Below are positions 56,171-64,000 of a DNA stretch of 64,000 bases, piece after piece. The first letter of the stretch is position 1; each line of letters starts with the position of its first letter. This stretch comes from Rahnella variigena (lineage in GTDB: Bacteria > Pseudomonadota > Gammaproteobacteria > Enterobacterales > Enterobacteriaceae), in NCBI RefSeq assembly GCF_003610915.1, contig NZ_NSDJ01000001.1, forward strand, positions 3,038,001 through 3,102,000, read 5' to 3'. The notes under the pieces were generated by a model. That model was not told where the DNA came from. It saw only the letters and a program-made list of their open reading frames with translations, and made no database searches. A program made the translations under genes and the position numbers.

Positions 56171-57544
56171 ATGCCTGCTTATTTTGCTTCTCGCGCCTTA
56201 CTTGCCCGGGGCTGGGCACACAATGTGCGTCTGGACGTAGATGTTACCGGATACCTTTCTGCTGTAACGCCTGACAGTGATCCGCAGGGCTGCCAGCGCC
56301 TCAGCGGCCCGGTTGTGCCGGGAATGCCTAATCTGCATTCCCATGCGTTTCAGCGGGTGATGGCCGGGCTGGCAGAAGTTGCCGGCGATCCGCAGGACAG
56401 TTTCTGGACCTGGCGTGATCTGATGTATCGCATGGTGCAGCGTCTTACACCCGAACAGGTCGGTGTGATTGCCCGCCAGCTGTACATCGAAATGCTCAAG
56501 GGCGGCTATACGCAGGTGGCTGAATTCCACTATCTGCATAACGACATCAACGGGCAGCCCTATGCCGATCGCGGTGAAATGACCGCGCATCTGAGCCACG
56601 CCGCCACACAGGTGGGCATCGGCCTGACGATGTTGCCGGTACTTTACAGTTATGCCGGATTTGGCGCTCAGCCCGCGCAGGCAGGGCAAAAACGTTTCAT
56701 ACAGGATGCAGACTGTTATCTGAAGCAACAGGAAATTATCCGCAAACAACTGAACGGCAATCCGCTGCAAAATCAGGGGCTGTGTTTCCATTCCCTGCGC
56801 GCTGTGACGCTTGAGCAAATGCAACAGGTGCTGAACGCCGGTGACAAAAATGTGCCTGTGCATATCCACATCGCTGAGCAGCAAAAAGAAGTGAATGACT
56901 GTCTGGGCTGGAGCGGTCAGCGCCCGATCAGCTGGCTTTATGACAATCTGGATATTGATGCCCGCTGGTGCCTGATCCACGCCACTCACGCTGACCGCTT
57001 TGAACTGGCGAGCATGGCAAAAAGTGGGGCGGTGGCAGGGCTGTGTCCGACCACTGAAGCGAATCTTGGCGACGGGATTTTCCCTGGTGTGGATTATCTG
57101 ACTCACGCTGGCCGCTGGGGTATTGGTTCTGACAGCCATGTATCACTCAATGTGGTGGAAGAACTGCGCTGGTTTGAATACGGGCAACGTTTGCGTGACC
57201 AGCGCCGCAACCGCCTGACCACTCCTGCACAAAATTCAGTGGGGGACGTGTTGTATAGCCAGGCATTGCAGGGCGGTGCACAGGCCTGCGGGGCAGCCAT
57301 CGGACAGCTTTCGGCAGGGTATCGCGCTGACTGGCTGGTACTCGACGGCAACAGTCCTTATCTGGCTGCGGCAAAAGACGGCGAGCTGTTTAACCGCTGG
57401 TTGTTTGCCGGTAATGCCGGGCAAATCCGCGATGTCTATGTCGGCGGTATCGCGCGCATTACAGACGGGCAGCATGAGCAACAACAGGCTGCGGCTGCGG
57501 ACTTTCTGCACCTGCTGGATCAGCTGGCGGAGGACGCTGTATGA
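56171..57544 (+). CDS. hutF: Formimidoylglutamate deiminase HutF
   Basis: A 457-residue amidohydrolase that removes ammonia from N-formimino-L-glutamate to give N-formyl-L-glutamate, feeding HutG. The metal-binding HSHAF (PNLHSHAFQRVMAG), HIHIAEQQKEV and GSDSHVSLNVVEELRW blocks are typical. The ATG at 56171 (MPAYFASRALLARGW) fits the family start and follows a GGA; an in-frame ATG 30 bp upstream has a more distant AGGA and is the alternative. It is followed by hutD with a four-base overlap. Confidence 0.93.
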   Translation: MPAYFASRALLARGWAHNVRLDVDVTGYLSAVTPDSDPQGCQRLSGPVVPGMPNLHSHAFQRVMAGLAEVAGDPQDSFWTWRDLMYRMVQRLTPEQVGVIARQLYIEMLKGGYTQVAEFHYLHNDINGQPYADRGEMTAHLSHAATQVGIGLTMLPVLYSYAGFGAQPAQAGQKRFIQDADCYLKQQEIIRKQLNGNPLQNQGLCFHSLRAVTLEQMQQVLNAGDKNVPVHIHIAEQQKEVNDCLGWSGQRPISWLYDNLDIDARWCLIHATHADRFELASMAKSGAVAGLCPTTEANLGDGIFPGVDYLTHAGRWGIGSDSHVSLNVVEELRWFEYGQRLRDQRRNRLTTPAQNSVGDVLYSQALQGGAQACGAAIGQLSAGYRADWLVLDGNSPYLAAAKDGELFNRWLFAGNAGQIRDVYVGGIARITDGQHEQQQAAAADFLHLLDQLAEDAV

Positions 57545-58143
57545 CCGGCTGGCAGCATTTCACCTTTGACAGTCTGCCGGTCAGCCCGTGGCGCAACGGC
57601 GGTGGTGAGACCCGCGAAATCATCAGCTATCCGCCGGGTAAAAGTGATTTTGACTGGCGCATCAGCATTGCCACTGTCGCGCAGGACGGCCCGTTTTCGG
57701 CCTTTCCGGGTATTGACCGCTCCATTACTTTGCTCAGCGGTGATGGCGTGTATTTACAGGCATTGCCGGACATCGACCATGCTCTCACTGTTACCGGCGA
57801 ACCCTTTTCATTTAGCGGGGATATCGCGCTCAGCGCCCGTCTGACGGGCGGTGTGACGACAGATTTCAACGTGATGACACGCCGTACAGTTTGCGCCGCG
57901 CGGGTCGTGCCTGTCAGGGAAAGCCTGTACTTCAGCCTTGAGAAAGGCGGGGTAATTTATGTCATCAGCGGGATATGGCAACGTCAGGATGGCACGCTGA
58001 TCCGGGCGGGTGAGGGTTATTACTGGTCTGAACCGGCAGAACATCGTAGGGAGTCACTGACTCTGAAACCCGTTGAACAAGTGGACGGGTGCCTGTTGTT
58101 GTGGGCATCGATGATTGCACCGGAACACGTTTCTGTACCTTAG
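57541..58143 (+). CDS. hutD: HutD family protein
   Basis: A 200-residue bicupin of the HutD family. Motifs SPWRNGGGETREI, DWRISIATVAQDGPFSAFPGIDR and FNVMTRR are conserved. In Pseudomonas HutD is thought to act as a governor that limits the level of hut expression, possibly by binding urocanate or formylglutamate. It overlaps hutF by four bases and precedes hutH, with a hairpin and an operator between. Confidence 0.9.
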   Translation: MTGWQHFTFDSLPVSPWRNGGGETREIISYPPGKSDFDWRISIATVAQDGPFSAFPGIDRSITLLSGDGVYLQALPDIDHALTVTGEPFSFSGDIALSARLTGGVTTDFNVMTRRTVCAARVVPVRESLYFSLEKGGVIYVISGIWQRQDGTLIRAGEGYYWSEPAEHRRESLTLKPVEQVDGCLLLWASMIAPEHVSVP

Positions 58144-58171
58144 TTTTTAGCATTGTCATGAATACATAAAC

Positions 58172-58199
58172 ACCCGGCGGACAGCGTTCTTAGCCGGGT
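58172..58199 (+). terminator. Hairpin between hutD and hutH, possible terminator
   Basis: ACCCGGC, a 14-nt loop, GCCGGGT, followed by TTACTT. The stem is strong but the U run is short. It could end hutFD transcripts ahead of the hutHU promoter. Confidence 0.5.
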
Positions 58200-58215
58200 T
58201 TACTTCCCGTTTCAC

Positions 58216-58227
58216 TTGTCTATACAG
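58216..58227. promoter_or_regulatory. Hut operator 3 (hutHU)
   Basis: TTGTCTATACAG, the inverted form of the TGTATAGACAA word of operators 1 and 2. It is only 9 bp before the hutH start and touches its AGGA ribosome site. Confidence 0.8.
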
Positions 58228-58236
58228 GAATAGATT

Positions 58237-59787
58237 ATGGCTTCTTCATCCACTGAATTCACCCTTTGCCGCCTGCAACCGGGTCACGTTGACTTGCCGA
58301 TGTTGCGCAGGATTTATCAGGGCAATGTTCGCCTTGAACTGGCTGAGGAGGCGCGTGCAGGCGTGCTGGCATCGCAGGAGACGGTCACCCGCATCGTGGA
58401 GTCTGGCAAAGTGGTGTACGGCATTAACACCGGTTTCGGCAAGCTGGCGCAAACGCGTATTCCGGCAGAGCGTCTGGCGGAACTGCAACGCAATCTGGTG
58501 CTGTCGCACAGTGTGGGTATCGGCAAGGATCTGGCTGACAATGTGGTGCGTCTGGTGATGGCGACCAAAGTGCTGAGCCTGTCACGCGGGCATTCCGGTA
58601 TCCGCATCGAAGTGATTGATGCGCTGATTGCGCTGTTTAACGCTGGCGTTTATCCGTGCATTCCTGAGAAGGGTTCCGTCGGGGCTTCCGGTGACTTAGC
58701 GCCGCTGGCGCATCTTTCCCTGATGCTGATTGGTGAAGGTCAGGTGACAGCAAAAGGTGAAAGAATGTCAGCCACGCAAGGGCTGGCCACCGCCGGTCTG
58801 AAGCCTTTCGAACTGGGTCCGAAAGAGGGGCTGGCGCTGCTCAATGGTACGCAGGTTTCGACCTCGCTGGCGCTGTCCGGTTTGTTCGAAGCCGAGCGTG
58901 TCTTCTCCGCAGGGCTGGTGGCGGGTGCGCTGTCGCTGGAAGCCATCAAAGGTTCAGTCAGACCGCTGGACTCGCGTATTCATGAAGCCCGCGGACAGGC
59001 CGGGCAAATCGCCGTGGCGGCGGCTCTGATGACCTTGCTGACCGGCAGTGACATTGTCACTTCTCATGCGGATTGTAGCCGTGTTCAGGATCCGTATTCC
59101 ATCCGCTGCGTACCGCAGGTCATGGGCGCCTGCCTCGATAACCTGCACCATGCCGCGCGCATTCTGCGTATCGAAGCCAATGCGGCGTCCGATAACCCGC
59201 TGGTGTTTTCTGAAAACGGGGATGTGATTTCCGGCGGTAACTTCCATGCCGAGCCGGTGGCGTTCGCCGCTGACATCATCGCACTGGCTGTTGCCGAAAT
59301 CGGTGCGATCTCCGAACGCCGCATGGCACTGCTGCTGGATACGGGACTTTCCGGTCTGCCGCCTTTCCTGGTCAACGACGGCGGGGTGAACTCCGGCTTT
59401 ATGATTGCGCAGGTGACGGCCGCTGCGCTGGCATCAGAAAACAAATCACTGGCACATCCGGGCAGCGTGGACAGCCTGCCGACTTCGGCGAATCAGGAAG
59501 ATCATGTTTCTATGGCGACCTACGCCGCACGCCGCCTGGGTGACATGTGCTTTAACACCAGCGTCGTGGTGGGCATTGAAGCGATGGCGGCGGCTCAGGG
59601 GATCGACTTCCACCGTCCGCTGCAAAGTTCGGCCACGCTGGAAAATGAGATGAAAGCCATCCGCCAGAACGTGGCGTTCCTGGAGAAAGACCGCCTGATG
59701 GCGCCGGACGTGGAAATGATGCGTCAGTGGGCTTCCCGTGAACACTGGCCGGCTGCGATTGAAGCGCTGCTGCCAAGCTTTGCCTGA
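58237..59787 (+). CDS. hutH: Histidine ammonia-lyase
   Basis: A 516-residue enzyme that deaminates L-histidine to urocanate, the entry step of the pathway. The Ala-Ser-Gly triad that cyclises into the MIO electrophile is at residues 150-152 ([15 protein letters not shown]). The active-site Tyr lies in [12 protein letters not shown], and the QDxxS-type stretch is [15 protein letters not shown]. An AGGA site lies close to the ATG. It forms a unit with hutU 42 bp downstream. Confidence 0.97.
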   Translation: MASSSTEFTLCRLQPGHVDLPMLRRIYQGNVRLELAEEARAGVLASQETVTRIVESGKVVYGINTGFGKLAQTRIPAERLAELQRNLVLSHSVGIGKDLADNVVRLVMATKVLSLSRGHSGIRIEVIDALIALFNAGVYPCIPEKGSVGASGDLAPLAHLSLMLIGEGQVTAKGERMSATQGLATAGLKPFELGPKEGLALLNGTQVSTSLALSGLFEAERVFSAGLVAGALSLEAIKGSVRPLDSRIHEARGQAGQIAVAAALMTLLTGSDIVTSHADCSRVQDPYSIRCVPQVMGACLDNLHHAARILRIEANAASDNPLVFSENGDVISGGNFHAEPVAFAADIIALAVAEIGAISERRMALLLDTGLSGLPPFLVNDGGVNSGFMIAQVTAAALASENKSLAHPGSVDSLPTSANQEDHVSMATYAARRLGDMCFNTSVVVGIEAMAAAQGIDFHRPLQSSATLENEMKAIRQNVAFLEKDRLMAPDVEMMRQWASREHWPAAIEALLPSFA

Positions 59788-59829
59788 AACTATTTCTGAA
59801 TCCGAATCTGAATTTTAGAGGAAACGACA

Positions 59830-61512
59830 ATGAACGCTCCACAAAAAACGGCGGTTGCCCGTGTTGTCCGTGCGCCACATGGCACAGAACTGAGCTGCCA
59901 GAACTGGCTGATTGAAGCGGCGTACCGCATGATCCAGAACAATCTGGACCCGGATGTCGCTGAGCGCCCGGAAGATCTGGTGGTGTATGGCGGGATTGGT
60001 AAAGCAGCGCGTAACTGGCCTGCGTTTGAAGGCATTCTCGAAAGTCTGCGCAAGCTACGCGAAGACGAAACCCTGCTGGTGCAGTCCGGCAAACCGGTGG
60101 GTGTTTTCCGCACCCACACTGACGCACCACGTGTGCTGATTGCCAACTCCAACATTGTGCCGCACTGGGCGAACTGGGATCACTTCCACGAGCTGGATAA
60201 AGCCGGTCTGATGATGTACGGCCAGATGACCGCCGGTTCCTGGATTTACATCGGTGCGCAGGGCATCGTGCAGGGTACATATGAAACCTTTGCGGAAGCA
60301 GGGCGTCAGCATTACAACAGCGACCTGCGTGGCAAATGGATCCTCACTGCCGGTCTGGGCGGCATGGGCGGTGCTCAGCCACTGGCGGGCGTGCTGGCCG
60401 GTGCCTGCGTGCTGGCGATTGAATGTCAGGAATCGCGCATTGATTTCCGTCTGCGCACCCGTTATCTCGATTACAAAGCGCACAGCATTGATGAAGCGCT
60501 GGCGATGATTGAAAAAGCCTGCGCTGAGAAGAAAGCCATTTCTGTTGGCCTGCTGGGTAATGCCGCTGAAATCATGCCAGAGCTGGTGGCACGTGCCAAA
60601 GACGGCGGTTTGCGCCCGGATATCGTCACTGACCAGACTTCTGCCCATGACCCGCTGAACGGCTATTTGCCGGAAGGCTGGAGCCTGGAGAAATGGCAGG
60701 AGTCACGTCAGTCAGACCCGCAGTCTGTGGTAAAAGCCGCGCGCGCGTCGATGGCTAAACACGTTCAGGCGATGCTGGATTTCCATGCGATGGGTATTCC
60801 GACCGTGGATTACGGCAACAATATCCGTCAGGTCGCTAAAGACGAAGGCGTTGCTAATGCCTTTGATTTCCCGGGTTTTGTACCGGCTTACATTCGTCCG
60901 CTGTTCTGTGAAGGTAAAGGCCCGTTCCGCTGGGTAGCGCTTTCCGGGGATCCGGAAGATATCTATAAAACCGACGCCAAACTGAAAGAGTTATTCCCGG
61001 ATAACGCCAATCTTATCAACTGGCTGGATATGGCGCGTGAGCGGATTGCCTTCCAGGGATTACCGGCACGTATTTGCTGGCTTGGGCTGGGCGAGCGTCA
61101 CATTGCCGGTCTGGCGTTCAATGAAATGGTACGCAACGGCGAACTGAAAGCGCCGGTGGTGATTGGCCGTGATCATCTGGATACCGGTTCTGTAGCCTCG
61201 CCAAACCGGGAAACTGAAGCCATGAAAGACGGCTCGGATGCGGTTTCCGACTGGCCGCTGCTTAACGCCTTGCTTAATACCGCGGGTGGCGCAACGTGGG
61301 TGAGTCTGCATCACGGCGGCGGCGTGGGTATGGGCTTCTCGCAACATGCCGGTATGGTGATCGTGGCCGACGGCACCAAAGAAGCGGCTGCCCGCCTTGA
61401 ACGCGTGCTGTGGAATGACCCGGCGACGGGAGTGATGCGCCATGCGGATGCGGGGTATGATCAGGCGCAGGCGTGCGCAGAACGGAATCATTTGAACCTG
61501 CCGATGATCTGA
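59830..61512 (+). CDS. hutU: Urocanate hydratase
   Basis: A 560-residue cytosolic enzyme that hydrates urocanate to 4-imidazolone-5-propanoate using tightly bound NAD+ as electrophile. The glycine-rich NAD site [18 protein letters not shown] and the active-site Cys in [14 protein letters not shown] are present. The C-terminal block [18 protein letters not shown] is typical. A TTAGAGGAAAC ribosome site precedes the ATG. It is the last gene of the hut locus; copy 7 of the composite repeat begins 8 bp after it. Confidence 0.97.
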   Translation: MNAPQKTAVARVVRAPHGTELSCQNWLIEAAYRMIQNNLDPDVAERPEDLVVYGGIGKAARNWPAFEGILESLRKLREDETLLVQSGKPVGVFRTHTDAPRVLIANSNIVPHWANWDHFHELDKAGLMMYGQMTAGSWIYIGAQGIVQGTYETFAEAGRQHYNSDLRGKWILTAGLGGMGGAQPLAGVLAGACVLAIECQESRIDFRLRTRYLDYKAHSIDEALAMIEKACAEKKAISVGLLGNAAEIMPELVARAKDGGLRPDIVTDQTSAHDPLNGYLPEGWSLEKWQESRQSDPQSVVKAARASMAKHVQAMLDFHAMGIPTVDYGNNIRQVAKDEGVANAFDFPGFVPAYIRPLFCEGKGPFRWVALSGDPEDIYKTDAKLKELFPDNANLINWLDMARERIAFQGLPARICWLGLGERHIAGLAFNEMVRNGELKAPVVIGRDHLDTGSVASPNRETEAMKDGSDAVSDWPLLNALLNTAGGATWVSLHHGGGVGMGFSQHAGMVIVADGTKEAAARLERVLWNDPATGVMRHADAGYDQAQACAERNHLNLPMI

Positions 61513-61520
61513 CTTGCCTT

Positions 61521-62122
61521 CCCTAAGGTTAAGACCTTGGGCTCGCCGCCCACACGGGCCTTAAGGTCAAGACCGTGGGCTCGCCGCCCACACGGGCCCA
61601 AAGGGTTTTAAACGAAACCCTTTGGAATCCTGCGTTTTTTTAACTGCGCGCTCCGCTCGCTGGCTATGTTTCAGTTACCGCAGTGACAGGCTGGAAATCT
61701 TGCCGCTGCGCGGTGCCTTCACTCGGTCCTGGAGCCTTTGGTCTCCAGGCCGCTCCGTTCAGCAAGATTTCTGAATCGCCCGCATGATCTGAAAATCAAC
61801 GGCAGACTGTTATTCATCTTTTATAAAAATGGATTGGCGTCCTCAAAATTCAGCTGAACGGAGCGGCTTCAAGACCTATGGCTTGAAGACCGAGAGAAGG
61901 AAGTGCGAAGCACCTGGATTTGCGCCACTCACTGATGCACCAGAACATGTCCGTCGTACCTGTGATAACGCGCAGTGAAAGAGCCCGGGGTTCTTAGGGG
62001 TGGCGGCGATAAGCCCCCCCTAAGGCCAGTGTGGGCGGCGAGCCCACGACCTTGACCTTGACCTTAAGGCCCGTTTGGGCGGCGAACCCAATTCTCTGGC
62101 CTGTGTGGGCAGCAAGCCCACG
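61521..62122. repeat. Composite intergenic repeat, copy 7
   Basis: The left end carries two GTGGGCTCGCCGCCCAC palindromes and stem-loop 61598-61625. The CGTTCAGCAAGATTTCTGAA arm (inverted relative to copy 6), the core with CTTTTATAAAAATGGATTGG and a shorter second arm (TTCAAGACC/GGCTTGAAG hairpin) follow. It ends with stem-loop 61993-62024 (CTTAGGGG...CCCCTAAG), three GACCTT hexamers and more palindromes. It lies between hutU and ydgJ, which run in the same direction. Confidence 0.88.
61574..61784 (-). repeat. 211-bp perfect inverted repeat, right partner (flanks hut)
   Basis: Complement of 52525-52735 with no mismatch found in a full base-by-base reading. It covers the palindrome, the stem-loop at 61598-61625, the GCGCGC region and the arm hairpin (CCTGGAG/CTCCAGG). 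Confidence 0.93.
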
Positions 62123-62211
62123 AAAAATTTCTCTTGTCCAGCTTTGTAAGCTGGTGTCAAATCAGATGATTAGCGTCCTGACGGGCAAGACCGTTAAATA
62201 AAGGAAATCAT

Positions 62212-63258
62212 ATGACCCAGACCCTCCGCGTAGGCCTCATCGGCTACGGTTTCGCCAGTAAAACTTTTCATTCCCCGCTGATCGACGGTACGCCCGGTCT
62301 GGAACTTGCCGTGGTTTCCAGCAGCGATGCCGGTAAAGTCCATGCCGACTGGCCCAATGTGGCGGTAGTCGATTCGCCGGAAAAGCTGTTTGCTGATGCT
62401 TCCATCGATCTGGTGGTGATCCCGACGCCTAATACCACGCATTTCCCTCTGGCTAAGCTGGCGCTGGAAGCCGGTAAACATGTGATCGTGGATAAGCCTT
62501 TTACCGTCACGCTGGCAGAAGCCCGCGAGCTGGATGCGCTGGCACGTGAAAAAGGCAAAATACTGTCGGTGTTCCATAACCGTCGCTGGGATTCCGATTT
62601 CCTCACGGTTAAAACGCTGATTGAAGAAGGCGCGCTCGGCGAGGTTGTGTATTTCGAATCCCATTACGACCGCTATAAACCACAGGTGCAGGAACGCTGG
62701 CGTGAAAGCGATGCACCGGGCAGCGGTATCTGGTTTGATCTGGGTTCGCATCTGCTGGATCAGGCGCTGCAACTGTTCGGTGTGCCGGAAACCTTGCAGG
62801 CTGATCTGGCCGTGCTGCGTCCCGGCGGCAAAGCGGTGGATTATTTTAACGCGGTGCTGACGTATCCGCGCCGTCGCGTCGTGCTGCACAGCACCGTGTA
62901 TGCAGTGGCAGAAACAGCGCGCTTTATCGTGCAGGGGGAAAAGGGCAGCTACGTGAAATTTGGTCTGGATCCACAGGAGGATCGACTGAAGGCCGGTGAA
63001 CGTTTACCACAAGCTGACTGGGGATTCGACAAACGAGATGGCGTGATTACGCTGAGTCACGATGGCGTGTTGGCTGAGAAATCACTGCAGACCATTCCGG
63101 GCAATTATCCGGCCTATTATGCCGGTGTGCGCGATGCGATTAACGGACAGGGCGATAATCCGGTACCGGCCGCAGATGCTATCCGCGTCATGGAAATGAT
63201 CGAACTGGGGATCCAGTCCTCAGAACAACAGGCGACGCTGAAAGTCATTAAGAACTAA
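62212..63258 (+). CDS. ydgJ: Gfo/Idh/MocA-family oxidoreductase YdgJ
   Basis: A 348-residue NAD(P)-dependent oxidoreductase. The Rossmann fold starts with VGLIGYGFASKTFHSPL, the conserved DKP motif is in GKHVIVDKPFTV, and the substrate-side HNRRWDSDFLT and GSGIWFDLGSHLLDQ follow. Blocks agree with E. coli YdgJ over the full length. The substrate is not known; relatives act on sugars or inositols. A AAAGGAAAT site precedes the ATG. A terminator follows. Confidence 0.9.
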   Translation: MTQTLRVGLIGYGFASKTFHSPLIDGTPGLELAVVSSSDAGKVHADWPNVAVVDSPEKLFADASIDLVVIPTPNTTHFPLAKLALEAGKHVIVDKPFTVTLAEARELDALAREKGKILSVFHNRRWDSDFLTVKTLIEEGALGEVVYFESHYDRYKPQVQERWRESDAPGSGIWFDLGSHLLDQALQLFGVPETLQADLAVLRPGGKAVDYFNAVLTYPRRRVVLHSTVYAVAETARFIVQGEKGSYVKFGLDPQEDRLKAGERLPQADWGFDKRDGVITLSHDGVLAEKSLQTIPGNYPAYYAGVRDAINGQGDNPVPAADAIRVMEMIELGIQSSEQQATLKVIKN

Positions 63259-63277
63259 TAAGTCGTCTGCGTTTATG

Positions 63278-63306
63278 AAGTGTCACTTTCGTGGCACTTT
63301 TATTTT
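63278..63306 (+). terminator. Rho-independent terminator after ydgJ
   Basis: AAGTGTCA, loop CTTTCG, TGGCACTT, then TTATTTTT. The 8-bp stem with one G-U pair begins 20 bp after the ydgJ stop. Confidence 0.75.
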
Positions 63307-63337
63307 TCATTTGTTATTCACTTTGCAAGGAAGGTTC

Positions 63338-64000
63338 ATGTCCTGGTTACAACGTCTGAAAATCGACAAATTTTTGCTGATCCTGGTCTGTGTCGTCGTC
63401 ATCGCTTCATTTTTCCCGTGTGAAGGGATTTATAAAACCTTCTTCGGCTACCTGACCACGGCCGCTATCGCGCTGCTGTTCTTTATGCATGGGGCGAAGC
63501 TTTCCCGTGAAGCCATTATGGCGGGGATCAGCCACTGGCGCTTGCATCTGGTGGTGTTCCTCAGCACCTTCGCGCTGTTCCCGCTCCTGGGTCTGGGCAT
63601 GAAATGGCTGGTGCCGGTGGGTATTTTGACGCCGACGTTGTATTACGGTTTCCTGTATCTTTGCGCACTGCCAGCGACCGTGCAGTCGGCGATTGCTTAT
63701 ACCTCAGTGGCGGGCGGTAATATTCCGGCGGCGATTTGCAGCGCGTCGGCATCCAGTATTCTCGGCGTATTCCTCTCGCCGGTGCTGGTTGGCTTGCTGA
63801 TGCACACGCAGGGCGGCACCAGTGACACCTTGCACGCCATCGGATCTATCGTTTTACAGCTGATGGTGCCGTTTATTATCGGGCATCTGTGCCGTCCGCT
63901 GATTGGTGCGTGGGTGCAGCGTCATAAAAAAATCGTCAATATTACTGACCGTTCTTCGATACTGCTGGTGGTTTATGTGGCATTTAGCGCTGCCGTGGTT
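63338..64000 (+). CDS. yfeH: Bile acid:sodium symporter family transporter, YfeH-like (3' end outside the window)
   Basis: The first 221 residues of an inner membrane transporter of the SBF/BASS family. At least six membrane segments are visible. The conserved ALPATVQSAIAYTSVAGGN stretch belongs to the ion- and substrate-binding crossover region, and similarity to E. coli YfeH (about 330 residues) is clear. The ATG at 63338 follows AAGGAAGG. Substrate unknown; members carry organic anions with sodium. The gene runs off the window end. Confidence 0.85.
   Translation, partial: MSWLQRLKIDKFLLILVCVVVIASFFPCEGIYKTFFGYLTTAAIALLFFMHGAKLSREAIMAGISHWRLHLVVFLSTFALFPLLGLGMKWLVPVGILTPTLYYGFLYLCALPATVQSAIAYTSVAGGNIPAAICSASASSILGVFLSPVLVGLLMHTQGGTSDTLHAIGSIVLQLMVPFIIGHLCRPLIGAWVQRHKKIVNITDRSSILLVVYVAFSAAVV

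Overview
The window is chromosomal DNA of an enterobacterium. Gene content and order match Enterobacterales: narX/narK, the ydgK-rsxABCDGE-nth block, the ynfM-ynfL-mlc-ynfK block in the Escherichia coli order, araBA/araFGH/araC, and bcsEFG divergent from bcsRQABC. A hut locus with hutF and hutG, ERIC elements and moderate G+C suggest a Yersiniaceae-type genus such as Rahnella or a relative. The genus is inferred from gene content only. I saw no phage, IS transposase, rRNA, tRNA or CRISPR array.

Layout. 1-2.9 kb: truncated nitrate sensor kinase narX divergent from the nitrate/nitrite antiporter narK, with a perfect FNR box between them. 3-5.5 kb: an HSL-type esterase, a LysR regulator and a secreted DUF2501 protein. 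6-12.8 kb: ydgK, rsxABCDGE and nth on the minus strand. 13-19.5 kb: dcuC, a FAD monooxygenase behind a near-consensus Fur box, and the divergent pair ynfM/ynfL. 19.6-26.9 kb: mlc with a CRP site and its own operator, ynfK (bioD2), a DHA2 drug exporter, and a three-gene FbpABC-like ABC importer of unknown substrate. 27-35.8 kb: the arabinose regulon, with araBA divergent from araFGH-araC. The araBA promoter keeps the E. coli I1/I2/-10 geometry to the base, but araD is missing. 36.5-38.6 kb: uxuA and a divergent UxuR-like regulator. 39-52.1 kb: the cellulose locus, complete except that bcsZ is absent. 52.8-61.5 kb: a five-step histidine utilization locus (hutIG, hutC, hutFD, hutHU) with three matching operators. 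62-64 kb: ydgJ and a truncated yfeH-like transporter gene.

The most unusual content is between the genes. Seven copies of a long (about 0.3-0.7 kb) non-coding composite repeat fill the gaps at 5.7, 14.6, 16.5, 35.8, 38.6, 52.2 and 61.5 kb, about 4 kb or 6% of the window. Each full copy has a core, two arms in opposite orientation, a stem-loop at the outer end of each arm whose sequence differs between copies, and end modules of two kinds. One kind is made of palindromes joined by hexanucleotide (TTGAAC/TTGACC-type) tracts, the other of a GGTTTCGG...AACCGAAA motif. Parts are shuffled between copies. The two copies around the hut locus share a 211-bp inverted repeat with no mismatch that I could find. 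I do not recognise this family. Other, smaller repeats are two ERIC elements and two copies of a 123-bp double-hairpin element in opposite orientation.

Together the genes describe a facultative anaerobe that lives on plant or soil carbon. It has nitrate and C4-dicarboxylate anaerobic metabolism, uptake and use of arabinose and hexuronates, histidine as carbon and nitrogen source, and pEtN-modified cellulose for biofilm.
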